Assembly: GCA_018907035.1 (NCBI GenBank) | Contig: JACCIC010000001.1 | Span: 4,942,001-5,006,000 of the forward strand | Source: Sycobia sp. Sy_11 | Lineage: Eukaryota > Arthropoda > Insecta > Hymenoptera > Epichrysomallidae | Direction: 5' to 3' | DNA length: 64,000 nt | Shown: one piece after another, positions 13,330 to 25,500 of the stretch | How positions within the stretch are numbered: position 1 is the stretch's first letter | Layout: each line of letters opens with the position of its first letter | Notes under the pieces: model-generated | Told to the model about the DNA's origin: nothing | Database searches by the model: none | The model's input: the letters and a program-made list of their open reading frames with translations, nothing else | Position numbers and translations under genes: made by a program

Positions 13330-14060
13330 TTCACGATCATAAAACGCCTAATTATTCGGCCCATGAATAATTCAGCCACGACCGCTGGATAAAGAAGAGT
13401 CGCCCGCTACTGTGCATCTCCCCCTCCACATTCTCCCCGTCTCGTTCCAGTAAAGACTGGCAGTGTGATCGTGCGTGTGCGCGAGAATCTCGGGGTAAAA
13501 GCTACCCGGCCGTGCCCCATTGAGAATTCATGATAAGCGATAACACAAATCGATGTGTCGCCATTAAACGACCCGGTTGCGTTTGGCCCCGTCGATCCAT
13601 TACTCCGTGCGCGAGCCCCGTGATTTGTACGAAAGTTTTTCGAGCGGAGCGCGGGGCGGCGGTACGGGGCGAAGGTGCACGGGAGTGAAGTGCGGGGCAT
13701 GAGGAGGGGCTGGGGCTGCAGCGCAAGTTGCCGTATCGCGGAATATCGCTCATAATAATTTATATCGATATCAATCCGCGTACGACTGCGGCCCGGGGGG
13801 TACTACTGGCGCGTATCGAAAAGTTTTGGCGAGTGCGCGGGCGCTTCGCTGCTTGTGCGTACGTCATTCCGGTACAGATATATATATATATATTGGTGAA
13901 ATGGGAGCGGTACCGAATAGAATCGAGCATGTATTTCGCGTATATACGCGGGGGATCGGAACGGAGCTCATTTTCTACGGATCGCGAGTGCGGGCGTGAT
14001 TGCAAGCGACGCGAACAAGAGGGGCGCGCATGCATCGGGAGTTAAAATATTTACTCCTTG
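13330..14060. promoter_or_regulatory. Candidate cis-regulatory module, GC-rich
   Basis: The island begins with ATCATAAAACGCCTAATTAT near 13337 and holds CCCATGAATAATTCAG, GATAAGCGATAA and CCATTAAACG words within CpG-rich DNA. ATAAAAC and TAATTA cores suit Hox or other homeodomain factors. Plus and minus open frames overlap throughout and carry no domains. Confidence 0.35.
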
Positions 14061-14074
14061 ATCCGTCGAGCCCT

Positions 14075-14086
14075 GGGGGGGGGGGG
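14075..14086. repeat. G12 homopolymer
   Basis: Twelve consecutive G residues immediately before the 16-bp palindrome at 14093-14108. Confidence 0.9.
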
Positions 14087-14092
14087 CAACAT

Positions 14093-14108
14093 TCGTGACG
14101 CGTCACGA
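14093..14108. promoter_or_regulatory. 16-bp perfect palindrome with bZIP-like core
   Basis: TCGTGACGCGTCACGA is a perfect palindrome. It contains two outward TGACG half-sites, arranged as TGACGCGTCA, of the kind bound by CREB/ATF-type bZIP dimers. Binding is inference only. Confidence 0.4.
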
Positions 14109-14109
14109 G

Positions 14110-16660
14110 CGTTTTGTAAAATAAAAGTTCAGATAGAAATAAATAACGCACGCAGTTGAAAAATGAACTATATAAATATAGATTATCTCAAGCGCAAGTA
14201 AGACATTTTTATAGTCACGGAATTGCAAGGTGTCACAGAAACGAGACAATAAATTAATACTGAAAAATATGCCGCTGTCGCAAACAAAAAGATAAAGATG
14301 GAATGATTAGTGGTATTCTTTAAAATGAAAATAACATTGAAAGGATCGATTCGGACTAAGCATCGATGAAAATATTTCGTCGTTGATATCGAGCTTCGAT
14401 GTAGACCTGAATCTTTATGTCGTGACAATGGTCGGTGTTCTATATAGTACCCTTTAAATAAATAAAGGTGTCATTCCAATCTACTAGTCTCGATTTCATT
14501 TGTTACCAATATTTAAAAATAAATTTTGCTTAGTCGTAAGCCATCTATAGGGTATCTACCAGTGCAGTTCTGCAGGAGTCCACGCTGGCACAATTTTCAT
14601 TGTATTTACTTTTCAAAAACGAAACCATGTTTTAGAAAAAAAGCAATGGCAGGAGAAAGGAATTACTCTGGTCTTGCAGTTGGTCAATATCGATATGCAA
14701 TCGTCAATAAATGCTTATCCAAAATGATGCGTTTTACTTATGTTTAAAAAATCAATACATTTATAAAAAGCTATGAAACTGAATACTTAATTATAATAGG
14801 AGATAGTCAAGATATATCAATTTCGATAGAATAATTTTACATCTACTGAAATTATACACCTGTGGTCAATAATATTGTAGCTGTGAAATCGGTTTATCAC
14901 TACACAATATGCGTCTAATTAATAAATCAATTTCTGTTAATAGGAACTTTATAGAACAGCAATTGCGGTATGCTCATCATTGCTCTTCGATTAATACTTA
15001 ATCTACTAATGGAGTTGAATAATTATACAGCTTCCCATATGTCAGCCTCCAGAAAATTGACATATTTAAGACAAATTAAATTGTTAAATAGATTTCCTTT
15101 TAGTATATTTACAATGTGTTATTTATAATTACATTTTTTTTTATAACTTTTCGAGTAAGCAAATGTGAATTCATTTTGGCGTGATAGAATAACCATAAAA
15201 ATATCTACTCTAATTTTTGGATAATATGTGAAAGTATTTTATTCAATTTATCCTAATCAAATGTATAGATCTTCAGTTTTTTATTATTTTTCAATGTATA
15301 TTATATTATATTAAGCATGAATAATTAAAGTAAGTAATATAACTAAGTAGCAAAAGTATTTTTCATTTTTCTACTTTTAATGTAAGGTGCGCAAGATATT
15401 ATGAAACTCAATATTTTCGTAAGCTTTATTTTATCATCTTTCTGAGTATTATATATTGTGTCAGTCCTTGAATATTGCATCGAAATCAAGACAAGACAAA
15501 ATCAACAAAATGTACGAAAAATTTGCCAATTTTAATGGATTTTACCATAATAAATTTTTTTACCTTTTCAACTGCACAATGCATAATAAGTTTGGGAGAG
15601 CGAAAAAAGTTTTTAAAGAAAACTTAGCATTTTCCATCAGCTTCTTTGAATATCATAAAATAGTTTTCAAGAAGACTTTACTTCGTTAGCGGGCAACATT
15701 CTTTTTTCATCCATCTACTTGGAAGCAATAATTCGTTTCTTTTTCTTTTTTACTAAGTAGGTTATAGCTGAATAAAAAGTACGATCGATATTATATGGCT
15801 GCCTTCTTCTTAAGTTTACGACTTAGCAACGCCAGTCGCTTCTTTTTCAAATACTTTATTTATCCGATAGAAATAAGATACAATTTCTGAAATGTAGGGA
15901 GAAGAATATTTTAATACTTATTTACTCGTTGTGCATAAGATTAGGTATTTGTAGAATCATATTCGACAGGGTAGGAGCTGTAAAAAAAATCAATAGAACT
16001 CTATTGAAATAAAAATGATTTTATTCAATTTATCTTTAAGCTTCAAACGTTTTGACAAATGTTTCCGATATTTCGACAGTTTAATATACTTTGATTAATT
16101 TACTGGTAGTGTACTAAGTTTTTTATTTCCAAGCTTTTACTTTGTTTTCTTTTTATGTACAATTTGTATAAAATAACTTATACTATACTTGTTGCTCAAA
16201 TCTCTTAGCCAATATAACTCACTCAATCAATATAATTCACGTGATATGATGTAATATTTATAGTTAGCCTAAATTACACACGAATTGCTAACAATGTCAG
16301 TCGATTACATTTTTAGGAAAATGAATTTTGCTTTTAAAAAGAATGAATAAATGTATGAGATGGTAAATATAATTATATGTAAATTTAAAATAAATAAAAA
16401 GACCAATCTTTCTTAACTGCTTCGATGATTAACTCAATTTTCAATACTTATTTACTGCGTATTTGACTATATATAATAACTGTACGCTAGTAAATTAAAG
16501 TCATAGAAAACTGTCCAATCCTAACGCTACATCAAATAAAAGTTCATTCATGATATATAGAAGATGTGTTAAAGTATGCGTACACCTGTGTAAAGAAATT
16601 GAATAAAAGTTCATTAAATATATAAACGTTCAGAATTAAAAGCCGGCAACGTTTTTCTAG
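14110..16660. other. AT-rich non-coding stretch
   Basis: No gene recognised. The frames at 14183-14428, 14526-14747 and 15456-15689 are short, lack domains and have AT-driven composition. Confidence 0.5.
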
Positions 16661-16664
16661 CCAT

Positions 16665-17350
16665 TCATTCTCTCTTGTTTATATTTCTGCCTCTCCTTCT
16701 CCCACGCTTATGGAAATATCGTACAAGAGGGAAGCACAAAAGAAAAAGAGACCAAGAGAAATATTCGCTCGGCGAACCACCAGGTGTTCTCGGTGGGCAG
16801 GTTCGAGGGAGGTCACTCATTTATTATTGCATAAGACTCAGAACCTGTTCGAGTCCATTCATTGGCAAGGCTCTTAGTCGCTTTTCACCACATCCCCGTT
16901 CTTTTTCTACTTCTCTCTTGTACGTTGTTCTCGGCGACTTGTTTCCTTCTCCACCTACTTCACATCAAGTGCTAGACGTCGAAGGAGAATAACACAGTCA
17001 AAAGGGAGAAAAAAGGTAGAAGGGAGGGAGAACGACATTGGAACAAGTGGTAAAGGTAGATCTACGGTAATGGAGAAAATACTATAGGAGCGCCGAGCAG
17101 AGAATATATTTTATTATTATTTTTATTATTATTATTCTACACGCTGCGCTCTCCAAAGCATGATACCTCTGTTGAATAATTTGGAGCGTTCGTGAAATAT
17201 TTGCAGAATACGGGGAAGTTTTTGGCGGAAAACGATGTCCGGCCAACGAGGCCAGACATCGGAATGAGCGTTCAAAAAGCTTAATATTCTTTATCCGCTT
17301 TACTCCGTACATCCGTTCAATTTTAATCTCGGTAACTCTGTCATCCCTCA
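16665..17350. other. Intermediate-GC island with a hairpin
   Basis: The island contains a 105-codon plus-strand open frame (16675-16992) with no domain and a non-ATG first codon. It also carries a strong hairpin at 17233-17261. It is probably non-coding and possibly regulatory. Confidence 0.3.
17233..17261. repeat. Short hairpin (12-bp stem, 5-base loop)
   Basis: CGATGTCCGGCC and GGCCAGACATCG pair with one mismatch around the loop AACGA. Confidence 0.7.
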
Positions 17351-17359
17351 CTTTTACGT

Positions 17360-18280
17360 GAATATATGAGCTAAATAAAGTTTGATACTCTTTATTACGA
17401 TTATTCTTTGTTATCTTTTTCTATATTTCGCGTTTTTCTTAAATGAAAAAAGTAAAATTGACTACTTGAAGAGATTTTCACGTTTATGTTTTAACAAGAA
17501 TTTTTTGAACATTATGATATTTAAATAATGCGCTCGTATTAATTTTGTTTGTGAAATTAGGAAAGTACAAATTGATGTATATATAGTTAAAAATAGTACC
17601 AAATTGTAATCTCAGATCAGTGTTGGAATTTCAAAGTTTTTATTTGACATATTTTGTAATTCCAATATGTACTTCTAATATAGATAGTATCCATGTGACA
17701 TATGTTTTTCAAATGACTGCGATGTAATCGCAGTGAAACAGAGTTAGATTGAGAAACGTGACATCTCAAATTGGACATCCGTTTTAACTAGATCAATGCT
17801 AGTACGACTGCAATTTCTTGATTAGAATTCATCTTGTAATGAATTATTTTGAATATTCATTAATCACTTGACGTAAATTTTGACAGTGAATAAACTTTTA
17901 TTATTAAATATGTCTTTGATTCATTTTCTTCGTTTACGTTAAAAATTATTTTATCGTGGAACAGTAAAATTAGTATAATCTGAAAACGACGTTTACAATT
18001 TTTTCAAATATTTGTATAGCTATATAATAACTTTCCTTACACTAAGATAATTAATGCAGTCCTTCATATGTTACATATACCGTACAAAGTGGCCACACCA
18101 ATCGATTGATTTTCCTTCAGTGCATGATAATTACGTGATTTATAAACTTTTATAAATCGATCCTGAATATCACCGCTCCACAGAAGACAATCCTGGATTT
18201 ACTGCCGTGGAAATAATAGCAAAGTTTCGCAATTCAATTTGCGCGACGATAAGGGACGGTGTATACCATGTACATAAATT
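17360..18280. other. AT-rich non-coding stretch
   Basis: Nothing recognisable on either strand. Confidence 0.5.
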
Positions 18281-18289
18281 TGTTGCATG

Positions 18290-18690
18290 AAAGGATAAAA
18301 AGCGCCATTGGCTCGGGGAGGGGGGGAGTGAAGTAGGAAATACAGCGAGGCACAAAAGAAAAAGGAAACCCGTCGTAATGCGTAAAGCACCGAGCGACCT
18401 CGGAGGGCGGCGGCACGCTGCGGAGGAGTCGGCGCGGGGGGCGTGGAGGGGGGGGGGGCTTACACGATCGACGAGCGCGCGAGTTGGGCTATTTAATGCC
18501 GGTGAATTACGAGCTCGGCTGAGGGAACACTTGTCGCTATCTTGTTCGCCTGATTTTACAGCGCATCGGCCGCAGATTCCGCCCTCGGGAATAATGTGCG
18601 CGCGAGGAGGCTCGGCATTAGAGCGCGCAGCGGGTTTTATTGCTTTATTAACTTCCGTTAAACGTGTATGCGTGTAGCGTCCCGTTCCCT
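18290..18690. promoter_or_regulatory. Candidate cis-regulatory module, GC-rich
   Basis: A CpG-rich block that ends in TTTTATTGCTTTATTAACTT near 18635, a dense A/T word cluster of Hox/Cdx type. The longest open frame in the window (205 codons, minus, 18170-18787) runs across it, but plus-strand frames overlap it and the product shows no domain, so a gene is not called. Confidence 0.35.
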
Positions 18691-18789
18691 TCGCTTCACT
18701 CGCTCCTTTCTTCGACTTTTTTTTTTGCTCATTTCCAAAGCAGTCTCGTGAATTCCACAGCCGATGTCCTGATAAATTCAATGGCATTA

Positions 18790-19770
18790 ATCGCTAACGA
18801 CCGCGGCGGAAGAGGGGAGATATAAAAGGATTTTCTGTTTCTCAAAATAATAGTGTAAGATTATTATTCTATACACTGAAAGAAATTGGTAATAAATTCA
18901 ACTATTTGTCTTTATAAATTAGAAACTAGAAAGGCAAAGTTAAACAAAAAATTTCACCTAGGCATTAGAACAATAACTATTTTATAGTATTTTTTCATTT
19001 GTACGAAACATTCCTTTGGAAGTTTTAAAAACTTAGAAGTTTGATAGTGAAATTATGCACACTAAACAGCATCACTAGTCGTATCAACCTCCACGATTCT
19101 TAAATAAATTTCAAAATGTATAGAATTAATATATTTAGTTCTAAGGTATCGATTAATATATAAGGTTGAAGAAAAGTAACAATATGTAGCAAAAATAACA
19201 ATCGTAAGAATTCGATACGTTTGAATTTCTTTCCAAGACCTCAATATTTGAAATATAGTTCATAGATAAATCGTAGGATTTATTCAAAGAAATTAACGGT
19301 GGCTGAGTTTAGGCCAAAGTCATTTTTGAAGGTCATTTTAAAAAACTTTTTAAATAAAAAAATTTTTAATTTAGATACACTTTTACAGTTTTCAGTCTCC
19401 AATCATGGTTCTTAGTCACTTTCTTTCTGTTACACATTGGATAGAAATATTTTAAAATATTAATAAATTACAATAATTTTGTTGAAAGTAAAGGATATTA
19501 ATGATTGAAGAAGAATAAGACTAACAGGTAAATCTATAAAGGCTTAGCGTCGTAAAAGTATAGTTCGAATCATGACAAAAAATGTTTCTTTTGAAATTGT
19601 ATATATAAATATTTTTACATATTTTGGAATTTCTCTCAGTAATATTAATTTGAGAAAAATAATAAGCTCTCTTTTCTCATATTCATTTTTAACTGTACCT
19701 CTATACATATTGAAATTAATTATCGACAACGTATAATCACGAGTAACCTGGAAAAAACTGACCTCCGCTC
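18790..19770. other. AT-rich non-coding stretch
   Basis: No gene, repeat or motif cluster recognised. Confidence 0.5.
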
Positions 19771-19779
19771 AAAGTAATT

Positions 19780-20510
19780 AATGAATTTGAACTCGGTCCT
19801 CCTATTGAGCGTGGGCGAAATTTCAGCATCAATTTGTAAATTCGACAGTGCACTCCGCGCTAATTACTTATCAATAATGTAATCAGGCCGAAAATAACGG
19901 CAAAGGATTTTATCGCGCGTTTATCGGGCGAGAGAACGGAAATGCAATTAATTAGCGTACACGTTGAAAACCATGTGGCCGGCTATTATGAAAAATGAAA
20001 ATTACGCTGCAGACGGGTCGATGCTCGGCGTAATTCGCGAGCCGATTGTTGCCAAAAAGATAATAATCATCATTACGGCTGGGCGCGGTGAACTGGACGA
20101 GCGCCGCGCACGTCATCGCAGACACTTTGGAAAGTGACGCTCTCGCGAGAAATGTATATACAGAAGCCAAATGGAGTTGTGAAAGGGCTCGTGGAGTTTA
20201 AGGATCGGAAATCGGGCCTCGGCCACGCCCTCGCGACTCTCTAACCCTTGACCCCTCTTGGGCGCGGGCGCGCTCGTTCGAGAATTGAAATCCCGCGAAG
20301 CAGCGGCGCTTGCGACTGACAAGATTCATCGGTGAATTTAATTTATACGCGCTGACGTGCGAGGGCGTGCCTAGGCTTACAGCGCTACCGCGCACGCAGT
20401 AATTGGGCACTCCAGTGCCTGCTTCAGCAAAGAGGGCCAAGCGCCCTTGGGCGCAGAAACGCCTCGCTCTCGATTTTCTCCCGCTCGCTCGCGATATTTT
20501 CAGGCTTTTC
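19780..20510. promoter_or_regulatory. Candidate cis-regulatory module (strongest in window)
   Basis: Alternating GC-rich and A/T-core words include GTAATTAATGAATTTG (19774), GCTAATTACTTATC (19858), TTTTATCGCGCGTTTATCGG (19909), GCAATTAATTAGCG (19944) and GCCGGCTATTATG (19978). TAATTA, ATTAATTAG and TTTATCG cores are homeodomain/TALE-like. Open frames on the minus strand (19952-20440) are staggered and lack domains. The island spans about 700 bp with abrupt boundaries. Confidence 0.4.
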
Positions 20511-20599
20511 TTTTTATTCGCTACATATCGAAGTCATCAGCGCACTGTTCACTGGGTTATTAGGAGTGATTTGGAATACTTCAGAAATAGAAGCGCTTG

Positions 20600-21400
20600 A
20601 AATGGGTAAAAAATTCAAAAGATAAACTGCAAGTATGCGAGGAGTGAAGGGATTAAAAAGGCAGAGTTTGTATCTTTTAAAATCCTTTGCGACATGTGAC
20701 AAATGTCAATGGTGAAAATCCAAAGAATTATGTCTCAATTTATAATAGCTTTATACTATAGTTATTAAATGTCACAAATATAAAGATTGAATTACTGAAA
20801 TAATTTTATTTAATGCCACGAATATTCTCAAGATTATCTGTACATATATTACATCACGAATTATTAAATAATATTATTTTACAGTTTTTCGTAACTTGTA
20901 CTGTCAAAAGTAAAAATGCTGAGAATAAATAAAATAATTCAACATATTTTACTATTGAGAAACGCTGGAAAGAACATTTTGATAAAATAATAATTTTTAC
21001 ACAATGGGACACGATAAAAAGACAACAAAGACAGAAACTCTCGTACATCAGACGAAAAAACTAATGATCGTTAGTTTCAAGAAAACTGTTGTAGAGAACG
21101 AAATGAAGCCCGGAATATTTCGGATCTTTCACGGAATCTTTCTTATCTTTATTCTTTTACCGGAGCTAACGACTCTAAAAGTGAACAAGCGAACGATCCT
21201 TGTCAAACTTACACAACATTTCCTTTTGCCAACACGTTAAAACGATAATTTGCTTCTGAGAAATTTCTTTAATCCAATTTTCTTCACCTCGGCCTAGAAA
21301 ATAAAGTATGCAGATGCAGTATATCTTTTTCATATACCAATGATGTAAAGCTCTCTCCATAAAATATCTAAGGCTCAAGAAAACGAAGTGACCCATAAAT
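20600..21400. other. AT-rich non-coding stretch
   Basis: No gene recognised. The frames at 21004-21240 (plus) and 21175-21450 (minus) overlap each other and show no domain. Confidence 0.45.
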
Positions 21401-21460
21401 TCGCTCTTGCGAGGATATATACATTTAGCAGGCACTCCGCTTAAATCCATCCACCTGCGA

Positions 21461-21487
21461 TCTCTCTCTCTCTCTCTCTCTCTCTCT
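21461..21487. repeat. (CT)n microsatellite
   Basis: About 13 CT units at the left edge of a GC-rich island. Confidence 0.95.
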
Positions 21488-21539
21488 TCAGTCTGTCTCT
21501 CTTTCGTTCGCTTTCTCTCTCATCTCCCGTACTGCGTTA

Positions 21540-21960
21540 ATTCGTTAACGAAGTGCATAGGGGCGGGGGTGGGTGGTGAAATAGCTGTCTCGCACAGCCC
21601 CGCCTGTAAAATCATCCCCCGTTCGGGCTGCACGTAGACTAGCGCGGGCCACAGGTGTCCGCCCCCTCGACTCAAAGGGATTTAATAACGAACTGCGCGC
21701 GCGGCTCTCGCTCGCCTCACCCCTCCGATTGCGTTTTAAGAGTATAGCGCGTGGCTCACGTTCCTGACTGCGGCAGCAGCCTGCGCGTCGCGCAATAAGG
21801 GAAGTGCATATATGCGGTATACAGGCAATATAGGCGAGGGACGACTCTCCCGCGAAATTTCGACCCTCGTAAATCGGAGTGGGGCATTCGGATGAATCGC
21901 GCGGCGCGTGCTCGGGACCCATTCTGGTGTTTATGAAACCCTGGACGAAAAGACAAATTG
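21540..21960. other. GC-rich island
   Basis: CpG-rich, with a 125-codon minus-strand frame (21545-21922) that is Arg/Ala/Ser-rich without a domain. A regulatory or promoter island is possible; a gene is not supported. Confidence 0.35.
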
Positions 21961-21964
21961 ACGC

Positions 21965-22500
21965 CTCAAAGTATAAATTTTATGCACAAAGTGCATTATG
22001 TATTGCCTACGTATGCTAGCTTAATTTAGTAATCACTAAGCAACTAGGCCTTATCTATTAATTATTATTATATTTGAATTCCAGAGGCAAAATTTATGAG
22101 ATCCTTTGTTCACTTGATATCCTATATATATTATAAATAAAACTACATAAGCTTAATTTTTAATGACACTAAAATCAATTTCTTTAAATTTATTTAAACT
22201 TGAAAGCATAATTTAAAAAGAATTATAATTTAAGAGTAATAAACAAACGTTATAAAATATTAAATGTAATTGTGAGACTCTTTACATACATTTTTATGGT
22301 CAACTAACTTTTATAATTACATCATTTTCCATCCACCTTAATAAGAACAGAAAAATCATCATTATTATTATAGAATTAGATCGATTTTTAAATTGTACTT
22401 TTTCCTGTCTTTCTAAAAGAGGATCCCATTAGTTTTAGATTATCCGACTTGTAGGAATTTATATATTTCTACGCTAATAGTTGTATGAAGTCAGTAGTAG
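21965..22500. other. AT-rich non-coding stretch
   Basis: Nothing recognisable on either strand. Confidence 0.5.
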
Positions 22501-22514
22501 TTGATTGACGAGTC

Positions 22515-22590
22515 GATCCCAATACGTGACTCTTCTTTTTGAGCGAATGCTCTTTGGTGAGCTGCGTTATGAGACTCATGTGTTGGGATG
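22515..22590. ncRNA. Long imperfect hairpin, precursor-miRNA sized (unproven)
   Basis: ATCCCAATACGTGACTCT at the left can pair with the segment ending TGTTGGGAT at about 22589, giving a stem of roughly 18 bp with two G:U wobbles and one mismatch. The loop of about 37 bases has its own GAGC/GCTC mini-stem. Length and shape fit a pre-miRNA, but no known mature sequence was recognised. It may equally be a mobile-element palindrome. Confidence 0.25.
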
Positions 22591-22599
22591 TTACATGAC

Positions 22600-25500
22600 C
22601 TTGCTGGAACTTGTCGCTTACTGTAGCCATCGGCTACCCAATTAGATACGAAGTCGAAAGCGTAACATGGATCTCGGTTATTGTTGATAACATCCGACAG
22701 GCGACGTTAAGTAATAATCCTTTCTTGACTAAAGCAAGATTCTGTCGTACTGCTGTTACATTAGTTAAGTTATACAGAGCTGGTCGAGCCTTAACTAAAA
22801 AATAAGTCATTAGTTATATTACTATCTTCGTTACATTTGAACTCTGATTTTCTAATTCTCAAGGCCCTGTTCAGCTATTTCTCAAGTATCGACTCCTTGA
22901 AGATACGCTGAGTATGGGTGCATGTACCTTTATACTTAATAGTCGCGAAAGAGTCTAAAAGTGATTAAAAACTGTGAATTTCGTATGAATATCTTTATTT
23001 TTTAATTGAAGTTTGAAATATTAACTGTTTAATGTATGTTCTTTTTTTGGATTGAATGTTACCATATAAAATAGGACCTTTAAGTTGAAAGTCATCTTTT
23101 GTACTGAAAAATTTACAAAGCTTAACATTACCGATAGAATTAAATATTTTTTACTCAAACTTAATAAAAATATGGTATTACAGCTGAACTCTTTCGTTTT
23201 AATTTGAAAATACAATCGGATCTACACGTACGTTGTACGTATTCTTAAACAAATTTGTATGAAAATAATATTGAAATGTTGTCAGCTCAATCATATCATA
23301 TCTGTATTTTAATCGTATATATAGATAAGTATTGAAAATAGTTACGTGATTCAACTAGATATTTTTTAGAGAATTTGAGTGCTCAATCTATTGTAAAATT
23401 CATTTCGTTCTTTAAATATAAGGAATTACTTTTTATAACGAAATATATTTCCACATTAATTTTTTAATTTCGACCTTTCTTCATCGGATAGGGAAAGCTC
23501 ATTCGCGCACCTTAACTGAATTGGCGGCCTATGGGTCTCACCGAATTTAATTGTGGTCCAAAGATTTTTTGTTTTGACATTGATTTAGCATTTCACTAGC
23601 CTTATTACCTGCTAGGTCCCGCCACACCCAACCCTACTTTTTCGGTTCAGAATCAGCTTGCATTAAGAAGCTACTCTTCAGCATATCTTCGAACCATTCA
23701 TTATAAGGTCGCAGATAGATTAAGTCTAAATAGGCCTACTATTATGTCTCATCTAAGACATTTCTTTTAAGACGAAATGACTCATGATGAGAAAAGGTGT
23801 AAAACTCGATAGTCTCGGGAAGCACAACAATGCTATCTTGTAGAAATACTATCGGAATTGACCATACACACCGTAATTCCTATATTAAGTTTTTTTATAC
23901 CATAATAATTTCGCTTTATCAGAAGACAAATCTGATCACAAATAATATAATTGGATTATTCTATTTATGTAACGGAAATAAGCAGCAACTGGTCATTAAG
24001 ATCTAAAAATTTTCAATTGAACAAATTACATAATAATCTGAAAAGAAGAATTGGGCACCCTGAACAAATATCCTGGTCGTCCTTGCCCTCTTCTTTTCTG
24101 AAATATCCATACGTGCACTTTACTCTTTTGAAAAGTACTACTTCGGTCATGGATAAAATAGTTCGATATCTGCGAATGACATTTTACGAATAATCTATCG
24201 TGCACCTGGAAGCTATAGAATTTCTGCTGAGGTAGATGGTTTTATTCTATAGAGTGGGTACATTTGAAATACAGGTGTTAGGGATAGGGCTGGAGGGATA
24301 TTTACGTTGATTTTATTGAACATGAATTCATTTACTCAATATTGAGCACAATTTTTTCACAATAGTATATATGTTTTAATGATAAGCTTTAGAAGTTTAT
24401 GCATTCAGAAAGATAATTTTTTAATTATTAAGTAACAGTTCATTCACCACACGTGTTTTGTAGACACATGTCTTCTTCATGAAAAAGAATGCGGACTCGA
24501 GCAATGAATGTGTCATTGAATTAGTTAGATTAGGAAGTCTGAATACAATTATTATTTCTACATACTGTTTATGATAAATGAATTTCATTAATAAACTAAT
24601 ATATAATTCATTATTGTATTATTTTATATACTTATTAACAAAAATATCTTGACATATTTAGATAATTTACATTTAATTTCAACATACTTGATAGTAATAA
24701 AATCATTTAAATAATCACGTTTTCTACCATTTTAATAAAGTAGTTATCATTTAATAATATACTTTTATAGAACTTTAATCAGATTAAAATAATAATTATA
24801 AAATACGTTCGTTATATGCGCAAGCCGTATATATGAAATATAGAAAAATTTGTCTTCAAATTTTATAGGATGTGCAGAAAAACATCTTTTTTAAAGAAAA
24901 TTTAGTAATATAAAATCGATTTTTTCATAAGAGTAATGGTTAAAATTTTATACATCGATAGTTGCAAAAGAAAATTTCAGGCTCTTCACCTCTTTCGCAT
25001 TACGATTCTCTCGATTGTAACGTGAGACAGGATTTATTAGAATTATCGCAGTGGAAGAAAGTCGTCAATTTTAAAACATTTTGGTTTCAAACAAACTAAT
25101 TATAATTTAATATAATACTCGAGGTGCCTGATCATTCAATTAAAAAAATATATAAAAAAAGTAATCTTGAGAAATTTACCATTATCATAAGTTAAATATA
25201 AAAATAAAGTATTTATACTCTGCCATAGTATGCAAATTTGTTGGGTTTCCTAAAAAGAGAGTGGATGACCTAATCTTGTTTAGCTACTTTATTATACACT
25301 TAATTATAATAATCTATAAAATCATTGATAAATAAACTTAATATATATATATACATATTGGTATATAATATTTCATTAGATTTTAAATAATATCTTATGA
25401 AATTTACTATTGTAATTATAATACTTAAAATAATATGCAACTATAACATTTGAATATAGATGATATATTAGAAACTTTACATATTTATATTTTATTCTAC

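Noticed and set aside
16855..16875. GTTCGAGTCC word resembling a tRNA T-arm
   Set aside because: No matching acceptor stem, D-arm or anticodon arm could be placed around it.
18170..18787. 205-codon minus-strand open frame, the longest in the window
   Set aside because: It crosses a GC-rich island where stops are rare, overlaps open frames on the plus strand, begins and ends in AT-rich DNA without splice sites, and its product has no domain.
23470..23760. Possible RNase H remnant on the minus strand (a GWVWRDLAGNKASEML stretch resembling the WVPGHxGIxGNExADxLA motif)
   Set aside because: Only about 15 residues align, the Pro-Gly-His core is missing, and the flanking translation has many stops with no further match.
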